Of a DNA stretch of 35,375 nucleotides, positions 25,108-32,890 are shown piece by piece (position 1 is the first letter of the stretch; every line of letters begins with the position of its first letter). Under the pieces are notes generated by a model that was given only the letters and a program-made list of their open reading frames with translations, ran no database searches and was not told the DNA's origin. The stretch lies in NCBI GenBank assembly GCA_002721615.1, contig PBKW01000022.1, positions 1 through 35,375 of the forward strand, given 5' to 3'. A program made the translations under genes and the position numbers. Source of the DNA: Chloroflexota bacterium. GTDB taxonomy: Bacteria > Chloroflexota > Dehalococcoidia > Lucifugimonadales > Lucifugimonadaceae.

Positions 25108-26970
25108 TTATTTCTTGAATGTTTTGTACCACAATTGAAACTTCAACAACATCCAAATTGTTTCTGCACCATAACGTTTTTGAGACATATGATCATCAAC
25201 CATAGCATTGATTTTTTTAAAATTTAAAATATTTTTCAAATCAGGGTTATAATTTTCATTTAAAGTTTCATTCACTAAATCCCTAAGACCTTTTCTTATC
25301 CATTTTGAAATTGGACTTACCCAACCTTTTTTAGGATGACTAAAGACATTCGAAGGTATGTATTCGATCATTGAATCTACCAGTAACCTTTTACCTCTTT
25401 TTTTATTAAGTAATGAATATTTCCAATTAGGTTTGATTTTGGAAGAAAGATTTATAATATCCAAATCTAAATAAGGAACTCTATTTTCAACTCCGTGAGC
25501 CATAGTCATTTTATCAGTTCTATTAATATAATCATCTAACATCCAACTATTTATTTCTGCATTAATTAAAGAATCAAAAGTAGATTTTTTATTAAAAAAA
25601 GGAGTAATGAACTCCTGCATAAAATTCAAGTAATCTGTTTCACTATATAATTCTGATTTTAAAAATTCTGATGGCTTATACTCTTGATTATTGGCAAAAG
25701 ATAAATATAAATCTAATAAATTATCATAGTTTAATCTATTTATTTTTCTACTCTGATTGAAAATATCAAATAATTTAAAAATTAATTTATTCTCCCTAAA
25801 CATTTTTGGGATTTTTTGCCAATAATCAATAATCCTATAAGAATGATATCTATGATAACCTCCAAAAACCTCATCTCCTCCTTCTCCACTCATTACAACT
25901 TTCACATATTTAGAAGCTTCCTTGGCTAAAATATAGTTAGTAATTAACGTAGTATTGGAAGCAGGTTCATCCATATGCCATACAACTTTTTCTATATTTT
26001 CAATTAAATCAAGTTCAGTTATTTTCACTTCATGATGAATCGATCCATAATGTTTTGCGGTTTCCCTAGCAATATAAAAATCTGAGTTAAATTTTTTATT
26101 ATCATATTCCGAATCCAATTCAAAAAAAGATGAAAAAGTATTAACTGGGAATTTGGTAAATTTAGACATAATTCCTAAAAGTAAAGTAGAGTCAATCCCT
26201 CCTGAAAGGAAAAGCCCCACAGGAACATCTCCTACAAGTTGGTCTTTTACAACATTATTTAATGTTTCTGAGATTTCATGTTTAATTAATTTTTTTTCAT
26301 GATCTTTTGTATCAATATTCACAGAATAATATTTATTAATCTTCATATTCCCTTTACTGAAAACAATGGTATTGCCAGGCAATAGTTTTTTCACTCCCTT
26401 CCATATAGTGTTGGATCCTGTAATATAGCCGAGGTTAAAATAAACATTGAGAGAGATTTCATCTATTTCTAGATTAGGGATCACAGAATATATAGCTTTT
26501 AATTCAGAAGAAAAAATCAACTTATTATCATGAAAAAAATAATATAATGGTTTTACTCCTAACGGATCCCTAGCAACAATCAATCTATCTTCTTTCTTAT
26601 CCCATATTGAAAAAGCAAATATTCCTCTTAATTTACTAAAACTATTTAATCCTTCTCTCTCATAAAGTTTCAATATTACTTCTGTATCACTATTAGAATT
26701 AAAATTTACACCTTTTTTCTCTAGATCAGACTTGATCTCTAAAAAATTATATATTTCTCCATTGTAAGAAATAATCAACGAGTCATTATCATTAGACATA
26801 GGTTGATTTGCTTTTGAAGATAAATCTATTATAGAAAGTCTGCAATGACCCAAAGTAACCGCATTGTCGGAATAAATTCCAGAACTATCAGGTCCTCTAT
26901 GACTTGTATTTAGAATCATCTTTTTCACTAAAGATTCATTTTTAGTAGTTATTCCTGAAATTCCACACAT
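25108..26970 (-). CDS. asnB: asparagine synthase, glutamine-hydrolysing (AsnB family)
   Basis: 620 residues. The N-terminal class II glutaminase has the nucleophile C2 after Met removal (MCGISG), SHRGPDSSG at 23-31 and YNGEIYNF at 69-76. The synthetase domain has the PP-loop SGGIDS at 256-261 and the MSGEGGDEVFGGY block. It transfers glutamine nitrogen to a carboxylate through an adenylate, classically aspartate to asparagine. Members of this subtype also amidate sugars or other surface molecules, and it sits between the tRNA and the phosphonate genes, so a non-classical substrate is possible; nothing in the sequence decides. ATG start. Divergent from the SMP-30 gene across 105 bp. Confidence 0.93.
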   Translation of the reverse strand: MCGISGITTKNESLVKKMILNTSHRGPDSSGIYSDNAVTLGHCRLSIIDLSSKANQPMSNDNDSLIISYNGEIYNFLEIKSDLEKKGVNFNSNSDTEVILKLYEREGLNSFSKLRGIFAFSIWDKKEDRLIVARDPLGVKPLYYFFHDNKLIFSSELKAIYSVIPNLEIDEISLNVYFNLGYITGSNTIWKGVKKLLPGNTIVFSKGNMKINKYYSVNIDTKDHEKKLIKHEISETLNNVVKDQLVGDVPVGLFLSGGIDSTLLLGIMSKFTKFPVNTFSSFFELDSEYDNKKFNSDFYIARETAKHYGSIHHEVKITELDLIENIEKVVWHMDEPASNTTLITNYILAKEASKYVKVVMSGEGGDEVFGGYHRYHSYRIIDYWQKIPKMFRENKLIFKLFDIFNQSRKINRLNYDNLLDLYLSFANNQEYKPSEFLKSELYSETDYLNFMQEFITPFFNKKSTFDSLINAEINSWMLDDYINRTDKMTMAHGVENRVPYLDLDIINLSSKIKPNWKYSLLNKKRGKRLLVDSMIEYIPSNVFSHPKKGWVSPISKWIRKGLRDLVNETLNENYNPDLKNILNFKKINAMVDDHMSQKRYGAETIWMLLKFQLWYKTFKK

Positions 26971-27075
26971 ATATATAAGTTTATAAAAAATTCGTTAGCT
27001 CTACTAATATAAAGTGAAAAGAAAATATTATTTCTGTTAATATCTGAAAATATAAAGAATATTAGGAAATAATTT

Positions 27076-27954
27076 ATGAAAAAATTAGTTGATGAACAAG
27101 CAAATGTTGGTGAGGGACCAGTTTGGGACCCCAAGACCCAACTACTTTATTGGACTGATATAAGATCTGGAAGACTATTTAAATTTAATCCATCAGATAA
27201 CAGTAATAAAACAATTCATTCAGGTATATTTGTTGGTGGCTTTTCTGTCAACTCCCAAGGAGGACTTTTATTAGGAACATGGAGAGGAGTTATGTTGTGG
27301 GAGTCAGATGAAAAATATAAATGGATTCATTTTGGAGAATTTGAAGGTGAAACTTTACAATTTAACGATTGTATTGCTGGTCCTGACGGATCTTTTTATG
27401 CAGGAACATTTTTTGATAGTTCTATAGAAGGAAAAGAAAAGTTAGGAAAATTATACAGATTTTTTCCAAATGGAAAAATTGAAATTGTTTCTGAAAATCA
27501 TGGTTGTTCTAATGGAATGGGATTTTCTCCTGACCTAAATTGGTTTTATCATACAGATGCAGCAAAAAAAACCATATATAGACATCATTATGATAAAAAA
27601 TCTCATGAAGTAGGAGAATCAGAAGTTTGGTTTCATTATGAAAAAGAAGGTGGAACAGATGGTATGACAGTTGATTCTGAAGGATTTGTTTGGAGTGCGA
27701 TATGGGGTGGTTCTAGAATTATCAGGATTGATCCATCAGGAAAAATCGAAAGGGAAATTTTAGTCCCTGCAGTACAAACATCAAGTTTAATGTTCGGAGG
27801 AAAAGAATTAAAAGATATTTATATTACTACTGCAGCCTCACCTCAATCTAAACATGCCTATGAACCTAATTCTTATTTAGGAGGATCATTGTTTTTAGAA
27901 CAACAATCAATAAAAGGAAAACCTGAATTTGAATCTAATTTTAGTTGGGAGTGA
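27076..27954 (+). CDS. SMP-30/gluconolactonase/LRE-family lactone hydrolase
   Basis: 292 residues, the usual size for this six-bladed beta-propeller family. Putative metal ligands are in place: E13 (GEGPVWD), N97 (FNDC), N146 (CSNGMGFSPD) and D195 (GGTDGMTVD). It hydrolyses a sugar lactone or similar ester in the cytosol; the substrate is not readable. AGGAAA stands 8 nt before the ATG. It is convergent with the phosphonate operon (10 bp between stops), so a shared pathway is not implied by operon structure. Confidence 0.92.
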   Translation: MKKLVDEQANVGEGPVWDPKTQLLYWTDIRSGRLFKFNPSDNSNKTIHSGIFVGGFSVNSQGGLLLGTWRGVMLWESDEKYKWIHFGEFEGETLQFNDCIAGPDGSFYAGTFFDSSIEGKEKLGKLYRFFPNGKIEIVSENHGCSNGMGFSPDLNWFYHTDAAKKTIYRHHYDKKSHEVGESEVWFHYEKEGGTDGMTVDSEGFVWSAIWGGSRIIRIDPSGKIEREILVPAVQTSSLMFGGKELKDIYITTAASPQSKHAYEPNSYLGGSLFLEQQSIKGKPEFESNFSWE

Positions 27955-27964
27955 ATAGAAATTA

Positions 27965-28537
27965 TTATTTTTCAGAACAATGTTCTGAAAATCTAGAACA
28001 GATTGTTTCTGGTTCTATTGAAACTCTTGGAACTTCTAAGTCTTGTTCTTGAGAAACCTTAATATTCACAAAACTTAAAGATTCAGGAATAAATCTAATA
28101 AGATTCTTTAATTCATACTGATTCCCCTCTATAAGATAAGAATTTTCATATCCCATAGATTTAGTTATAAGTTTGAAATCTAATGAATTAGAAATAGTTT
28201 TTTGACTTCCAGTAGATTGATAAAGTCCATTGTCTAAACAAATATGTAAGAAATTTGAAATACCCAAATATTTAGGTAATGGTAATGTATTTAAACTCAT
28301 AAGAAGACTCCCATCTCCATCCAATACAATTACCCTTTTACTTTTATTAATCATCGCAATGCCTAAACCGAAAGATGAAGCTAAACCCATTGAACCTATC
28401 ATATAAAAATTACTAGTTCTTTCTTTTATATAAAAAACTTCTCTAGAAATCATTCCTGTTGTAGAAATAACTAGATCATTATCATTTAATTCAGACATAA
28501 TTATTTCTATAGCTTCAAGACGGGTAAAAAGACTCAT
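27965..28537 (-). CDS. phosphonopyruvate decarboxylase, beta (ThDP-binding) subunit
   Basis: 190 residues, equal to the C-terminal half of Ppd or to sulfopyruvate decarboxylase beta (ComE). The ThDP/Mg motif is LDGDGSLLM followed about 25 residues on by LDNGLYQSTGSQ; the strand GSMGLASSFGLGIA precedes it. The C-terminal VPRVSIEPETICSRF resembles the RP-x3-P-x-E-x-K-x-x-F tail of Ppd. With the alpha subunit it would decarboxylate phosphonopyruvate to phosphonoacetaldehyde, the step that pulls the unfavourable PEP mutase reaction. Sulfopyruvate decarboxylase is the alternative by sequence; the adjacent PEP mutase favours Ppd. It overlaps the alpha gene by ATGA. A 10-bp inverted repeat covers its last codons. 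Confidence 0.85.
   Translation of the reverse strand: MSLFTRLEAIEIIMSELNDNDLVISTTGMISREVFYIKERTSNFYMIGSMGLASSFGLGIAMINKSKRVIVLDGDGSLLMSLNTLPLPKYLGISNFLHICLDNGLYQSTGSQKTISNSLDFKLITKSMGYENSYLIEGNQYELKNLIRFIPESLSFVNIKVSQEQDLEVPRVSIEPETICSRFSEHCSEK
27969..27991. terminator. 10-bp perfect inverted repeat with 3-nt loop at the convergent gene ends
   Basis: TTTTCAGAAC, loop AAT, GTTCTGAAAA: a perfect 10-bp stem between the SMP-30 stop (27954) and the body of the Ppd beta gene, covering the latter's final codons. It could end transcription from both sides. The T-run after the stem is weak in both directions (ATAATAATTT on the minus strand), so termination efficiency is uncertain. Confidence 0.5.
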
Positions 28538-29043
28538 CTTATAACCCCTTTATTTATAAGAATTATTCCAGGTAAATTTTCCTTATAAATTTTTTCTATC
28601 AAATCATCTAATTTTTTAAGAAAATCTTGGTTTTTAATATCTTGATTCTTTATAGATGTAAATGGTAAGCATAAATCTTTAATAATTTCTGTAGTTTTTT
28701 CACCCATTATCCAATGCTCAGGAGCATCATTAGGTTTTCCACCATAACCTCTCCATCCTATAATTACTAAAACCGGTATTTTATAAATTCCATTAAATGA
28801 AGTTACAGCATTAATAATGTTGCCTAATCCTGAATTTTGCATAACCACACAAGATTTTTTTTTGGAAATTGAAAAGCCACTAGCTATTCCTATGGCTACA
28901 TCTTCTTTTGGAGCAGGAACATAATTCAAATCTTTATCATTTTCTAAAACACTAAATAAAGAACCAAATGTAGAATCAGGAACACCAGAAAAATAAAAAA
29001 AATCTCTTTCTTTAAGTTCTTTAACTAAATCTTCTGGGGACAT
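28534..29043 (-). CDS. phosphonopyruvate decarboxylase, alpha (pyrimidine-binding) subunit
   Basis: 169 residues, equal to the N-terminal half of Ppd. Seen: FSGVPDSTFGSL at 18-29, the ThDP-activating glutamate in PKEDVAIGIASG (E47), MQNSGLGN at 68-75, and IGWRGYGGKPNDAPEH in the substrate-loop region, all Ppd/ComD-like. It forms the active site together with the beta subunit. Most bacterial Ppds are single chains of about 370-380 residues; the two halves here sum to 359, so the gene has been split cleanly at the domain border and remains coupled by ATGA. It starts 1 nt after the PEP mutase stop. Confidence 0.87.
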   Translation of the reverse strand: MSPEDLVKELKERDFFYFSGVPDSTFGSLFSVLENDKDLNYVPAPKEDVAIGIASGFSISKKKSCVVMQNSGLGNIINAVTSFNGIYKIPVLVIIGWRGYGGKPNDAPEHWIMGEKTTEIIKDLCLPFTSIKNQDIKNQDFLKKLDDLIEKIYKENLPGIILINKGVIR

Positions 29044-29044
29044 T

Positions 29045-30733
29045 TTAAATCTTTAATTCATTTTGAGCTTGCTTCACATCATCCATAGAATGTATTTCAA
29101 TCCAACCTTTATATGTTCTTCTAGCAAATACTTCATTACCTCGATCAATTAATTCTTGAATTACATCAGTAAGATCAGCGGTTTCAAAAGATTTTGCTTC
29201 ATGAAATTTATTTGAAGATTCATTTAATTCATCAACAATTTTTAATAATTTTTGGGCAGCAGATTTAGAAAAATACCCCATTCCTATAAACTCTCCATCA
29301 GCTTCTTTTATAGAAATAGTTTTTCCTATATTTGTTATTTTTTCTAATGAATTAGTATTTAAACTTCGAAATTTTGTTTCAGAAGATTCCTCAGTGATTA
29401 TTAAATCTAATTTTTTATCTTGATTATGTTTATGAAATTTATAAGAATTATCTATTCCAAGAACAATATCCTTATCAGAGTTTATCAAAGATATTAAAAG
29501 TTGTTCATTAAAAATTATGTCTCCAAATATAATCAAAAAGCCATTTTCCATGCTTTCTCTTGCAGAAAGTAAAGATTTAAAAAGTTGATCTGATTTAGAA
29601 GAGTTGGTCTTACACAGATTAACGCCATTCTTTTCGAAAATATTGAAGTCATTATTATTCTGGGGAGTAATTACAACTATTTTATCTAATCCAGCTTTAT
29701 GAATAGATTCTATTTGATGTTGAATAAGTGGAAAACCATTAATTTCTAAAAAAGATTTAGAACTATTATTAAAATCTTTAGATTCACCTGCAGAGGGAAT
29801 AATAACATTTAAGTCATCTAAATCATTCTTTTCCTTTTCTCTCTCAACAATTTTGTCATATCCAACAATAGAAAATATTTTTTTCACAGGAACTATTTTA
29901 TCATCCACTTCTTTGCTTCTATCAGAATCAATAATTTTAGACGCAGTTTCAGACATTGCTTCATAAGAAGCTCTTAAAAGATGGTTTGCATGAATAACAA
30001 TATTAAAGCCTAAATTTTTAAGCTCTGAATCTTTTATAGAATTATATGTTGTAGGTACAGAAATAAGATAAGGTCTTTTATTTAATTTTTCACACAAAAC
30101 TTTGAATTTTTTAGAAAAAGTAATTATTTCTTCAGGATTTTTTAACTTTGAATGAATCATAATCCCATCTGCACCTGCTCTCATATATTTTTCTGCACGT
30201 AAAACAGTATCATTCATTCCTATTCCCGCAACTAAGCTTTCCAGTCTTGCTATTATAAGAAAATCATCTGTGGCTCTAGCATTTCTACCCGCCAATATTT
30301 TCTCTGAAAATAAATCTGGATCTTCCATAGATGAAGCATCAGTTCCACCAAAACTATTTCTTTTTGGAAAAACTTTATCTTCAATAATTACTGCTGATAC
30401 CCCAAGTCTCTCTAACCTTTTCACTAAGAATCTAAAATTATCAGAATCTCCACCAGTATCACCATCAACTATCATGGGTTTAGTTGTAACATTTAATATT
30501 TCATTAATAGTATGAAGCCTTCCTTCATTACCTACTATTGATGCATCAGGTAAACCTTTAGATGCTGAATCCGTAAGACTGCTTTCCCAGATAGCATCAA
30601 ACTCAGAAGACTCAACTATTAAACCACTTAATCCACTATGAGCTTCTATAGCTCTAATAAAACCAGTTTTATTAAGAGTGTTTTTAAGTGATCCTAATCT
30701 TTCCCATGGCAATATGTTAGATTCAAAAGTCAT
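29045..30733 (-). CDS. pepM: phosphoenolpyruvate mutase fused to a PntC-like nucleotidyltransferase
   Basis: 562 residues. Domain 1 (about 1-290) is PEP mutase: DGDTGGDS at 90-97 and the diagnostic EDK-x5-NS as EDKVFPKRNS at 118-127, which separates mutases from isocitrate-lyase-type C-C lyases. It converts PEP to phosphonopyruvate, forming the C-P bond. Domain 2 (about 308-562) is a sugar-phosphate-type nucleotidyltransferase: IIPSAG at 311-316, K326 in SKSFLEING, metal site FGD at 403-405, and GWIEIHSMDD at 543-552. Family knowledge: similar fusions carry PntC, which uses CTP to activate 2-aminoethylphosphonate. The first motif is degenerate here, lacking the usual G-x-R. Heads the pepM-ppdA-ppdB operon. 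Confidence 0.92.
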   Translation of the reverse strand: MTFESNILPWERLGSLKNTLNKTGFIRAIEAHSGLSGLIVESSEFDAIWESSLTDSASKGLPDASIVGNEGRLHTINEILNVTTKPMIVDGDTGGDSDNFRFLVKRLERLGVSAVIIEDKVFPKRNSFGGTDASSMEDPDLFSEKILAGRNARATDDFLIIARLESLVAGIGMNDTVLRAEKYMRAGADGIMIHSKLKNPEEIITFSKKFKVLCEKLNKRPYLISVPTTYNSIKDSELKNLGFNIVIHANHLLRASYEAMSETASKIIDSDRSKEVDDKIVPVKKIFSIVGYDKIVEREKEKNDLDDLNVIIPSAGESKDFNNSSKSFLEINGFPLIQHQIESIHKAGLDKIVVITPQNNNDFNIFEKNGVNLCKTNSSKSDQLFKSLLSARESMENGFLIIFGDIIFNEQLLISLINSDKDIVLGIDNSYKFHKHNQDKKLDLIITEESSETKFRSLNTNSLEKITNIGKTISIKEADGEFIGMGYFSKSAAQKLLKIVDELNESSNKFHEAKSFETADLTDVIQELIDRGNEVFARRTYKGWIEIHSMDDVKQAQNELKI

Positions 30734-30764
30734 ATATAATAAATTTAAAAAATTAGACTAATTG

Positions 30765-30793
30765 ATTGTATATGTTGAAAAGATAATTGTCAT
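30765..30793 (-). promoter_or_regulatory. predicted promoter of the phosphonate operon
   Basis: Minus strand: ATGACA (30788-30793), 17-bp spacer, TACAAT (30765-30770), each 5 of 6 to the sigma70 consensus. The implied start point leaves about 24 nt before the pepM ATG. Confidence 0.55.
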
Positions 30794-30823
30794 ACATCTG
30801 AAAGAATTTCATAAAACAATTAT
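30783..30823. repeat. 8-bp inverted repeat spanning both divergent promoters
   Basis: ATAATTGT at 30783-30790 and ACAATTAT at 30816-30823 are exact reverse complements. One arm overlaps the pepM -35 hexamer, the other the -10 hexamer of the lipoprotein. It could be an operator or chance in AT-rich DNA. Confidence 0.35.
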
Positions 30824-30826
30824 AAT
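30798..30826 (+). promoter_or_regulatory. predicted promoter of the lipoprotein gene
   Basis: CTGAAA (30798-30803, 4 of 6), 17-bp spacer, perfect TATAAT (30821-30826). The leader would be about 34 nt and includes AAGGAAG just before the ATG. Its -35 lies only 4 bp from the -35 of the pepM promoter, back to back. Confidence 0.5.
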
Positions 30827-30866
30827 TAATTAAATATATCAAAAGAAAAGAATAAATAAGGAAGAT

Positions 30867-31460
30867 ATGAATATTTCAAAAAAAACCTTAACACTAACTA
30901 TTCCTTTGATTTTTATTTTAATAATTATGAGTGGTTGTAGTGATTCAAACGAAAAAGAGAACAATATTGATAAAATTACTGCTACAGAAAAAATTTTCAC
31001 CATAGATGATTTAACTAAAACAGGATTTAAGAAAAATAAAACATATAAAACTGATGATCTGCCAGGGGCAAACTCAGCTTATTATGGTTTTACTACTAAG
31101 AAAGATTCAAATGGAAAAAGAATAAGTGTTGATTATGAAGTAAGATTTTTTGATTCCCATGAAGATGCTAAAAACATAGGTGTATCATTAGTAGAAGAAA
31201 GAGTAGGAAAAGAAGCAAAACTTACAAAAAATGATGCTACATGGAAAGAAGGTGTTAAAGAAGCAAGAACTTGTGGAGGAGATTCTGGACATGGCAAAGG
31301 ATATTCTTTAGTAGTAGCTTCATCAACTTGTAATCTTGCAAAATATAATGATTACTATATTTATGGAAATATGATTTTATTATGTCAAGGAAAAGATGAA
31401 TTAGAATCTCAAAAAAATTGCAACGACATTTTATTAATATTAGAGAATCCTAATCCGTAA
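30867..31460 (+). CDS. secreted lipoprotein of unknown function
   Basis: 197 residues. The N-terminus is a lipoprotein signal: KK at 5-6, a hydrophobic core to residue 20, and the lipobox IMSGC with the lipidated cysteine at C24, followed by an Asn/Glu/Lys-rich linker. The mature part is hydrophilic and has four further cysteines (in ARTCGG, SSTCNL, LLCQGK and KNCND), enough for two disulfides outside the cell. No domain recognised; it is possibly a small alpha/beta fold like other surface lipoproteins. It is divergent from the phosphonate operon across 133 bp and may share its control, and it converges on the transhydrogenase gene. Confidence 0.8.
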   Translation: MNISKKTLTLTIPLIFILIIMSGCSDSNEKENNIDKITATEKIFTIDDLTKTGFKKNKTYKTDDLPGANSAYYGFTTKKDSNGKRISVDYEVRFFDSHEDAKNIGVSLVEERVGKEAKLTKNDATWKEGVKEARTCGGDSGHGKGYSLVVASSTCNLAKYNDYYIYGNMILLCQGKDELESQKNCNDILLILENPNP

Positions 31461-31474
31461 TCGTAATATAATTT

Positions 31475-32758
31475 TTACCATAAACTCATAGAGTCAGAAA
31501 ACAATCTTTCTAATTCATTTTTTCCTACTTTCACAGGAGATAATTTAGTGACTCTATGTTGAGGTAAAGTAGCATCTACAAGTTTAGGAATATCATCATC
31601 ATTATATCCCAATGCTTGAAGACCATTAGGCATATTTAAGTTTTTTAATAAATTTATAATTTTTGATGATAAAAGATCTATAGATTTTTCATCGGAAGAT
31701 AAATCATCTGAATCCATTATAGAAGCTGCTATTAAATGCCTATCAGGGTTAGATTCGAAAGTAAATTTGAAAACAGCAGGAGCATTAATAATTACAGATA
31801 AACCATGAGGAATAATTGGTTTTACATCCGGATAGCCTTCTGGAAGATATTCCTTCACATAACCTGAAACTGCATATGACATACCATGGGGAAGATGAAC
31901 TCCTGCATTACCAAATCCAACACCTGCCAAAGTAGATGCTAAAAGCATATTTTCTTTATATAAGATTTCATCAGGAAAACTTATAGCTTTCTCAATATTT
32001 TTTGAAACTAGTTCTATTGCTTTTAGTGCAAAAATATCGCTAATAGGATTAGAACCTTGATAAGCTGGACGAGTGAAGGGATCTCCAGAATATTCTCTCT
32101 CTGAAAAAGGTAATGCTGTGTATGACTCAAGACCATGGCATAAAACATCAAAACCACTACAAGCAGTTACCATACTTGGCATAGTCATAACATTAATTGG
32201 GTCAACAATTCCGATCGAAGGACGTAAATACCTATCTGAAAGACCAGTTTTTGCATTCATTTCCTCTAAATCAAAAATAGCTCCACCAGAAGTCTCACTT
32301 CCTGTACCTGAAGTAGTAGGAATAGCTATCAAAGGTTTTAGAGGGCCAGGAATCCTTTTTCCCTTTCCTATTGGAGCATTAACATAATCTAGAAAATCTC
32401 CTTGATAAGTTGAATATAAGTTAGCAGCTTTTGCAGTATCAATAGTAGAGCCACCTCCTATTGCTATAAAACCATCGAATGAATCTGAATTCGCTATTTT
32501 TGATGCATCTTTGAAAGAAGAATCAGTGGGTTCTATTTTTATATCACTGTAAATTTTAAAATCTATATCTTCTGCCTCTAATGACTTGATAACATTTTGT
32601 GTAACAGGTAATTCAGAAATATTTTTATCTGTTAAAATTAAAACTTTATTTATCCCTAATCTTTTAGCTTCAAAACCAACATCCTGAGTTGAGCCTCTAC
32701 CAAATTTAATGGAAGAGTTTTCCATGGCAAAAATTTTTTCAAAATTAACAGAAGTCAT
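31475..32758 (-). CDS. hydroxyacid-oxoacid transhydrogenase (ADHFE1-type iron-containing alcohol dehydrogenase)
   Basis: 427 residues. Seen: nucleotide motif GGGSTIDTAKAANLY at 101-115, FLDYVNAPIGKGK at 122-134, the metal-binding set D204 and H208 (GFDVLCHGLESY), H291 (LPHGMSY) and H318 (IPHGLSV), and long blocks recalling human ADHFE1: TRPAYQGSNPISDI (229-242) and AGVGFGNAGVHLPHG (278-292). Family knowledge: HOT couples oxidation of 4-hydroxybutyrate-like hydroxyacids to reduction of 2-oxoglutarate with tightly bound NAD. It is therefore not a typical PhpC-type phosphonoacetaldehyde reductase, though it lies beyond one gene from pepM. AGGAG stands 4 nt before the ATG. Confidence 0.9.
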   Translation of the reverse strand: MTSVNFEKIFAMENSSIKFGRGSTQDVGFEAKRLGINKVLILTDKNISELPVTQNVIKSLEAEDIDFKIYSDIKIEPTDSSFKDASKIANSDSFDGFIAIGGGSTIDTAKAANLYSTYQGDFLDYVNAPIGKGKRIPGPLKPLIAIPTTSGTGSETSGGAIFDLEEMNAKTGLSDRYLRPSIGIVDPINVMTMPSMVTACSGFDVLCHGLESYTALPFSEREYSGDPFTRPAYQGSNPISDIFALKAIELVSKNIEKAISFPDEILYKENMLLASTLAGVGFGNAGVHLPHGMSYAVSGYVKEYLPEGYPDVKPIIPHGLSVIINAPAVFKFTFESNPDRHLIAASIMDSDDLSSDEKSIDLLSSKIINLLKNLNMPNGLQALGYNDDDIPKLVDATLPQHRVTKLSPVKVGKNELERLFSDSMSLW

Positions 32759-32890
32759 TTTTCTCCTATAAAAAATAATAGAATTTAAATTATACTTTAT
32801 ACTAGTTTTTCCTAATAATTATTATGTATATATAATATAAATTATTAATCTTGGTAAATATAAATTGATTAAAACCTCTAAAAATAAGCT

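Noticed and set aside
26949-27134. 61-codon minus-strand ORF between asnB and the SMP-30 gene
   Set aside because: It overlaps both genes out of frame and its protein looks like antisense of coding sequence.
31475-32758. Phosphonoacetaldehyde reductase (PhpC-like) as the third step of the phosphonate pathway
   Set aside because: Motifs such as TRPAYQGSNPISDI and GNAGVHLPHG match hydroxyacid-oxoacid transhydrogenase far better; it is also separated from pepM by an opposite-strand gene. Kept only as a hypothesis.
32759-32890. Promoters for the transhydrogenase and the membrane-protein pair
   Set aside because: Many TATAAT-like words in very AT-rich DNA, but none has a -35 better than 3 of 6 at 16-18 bp.
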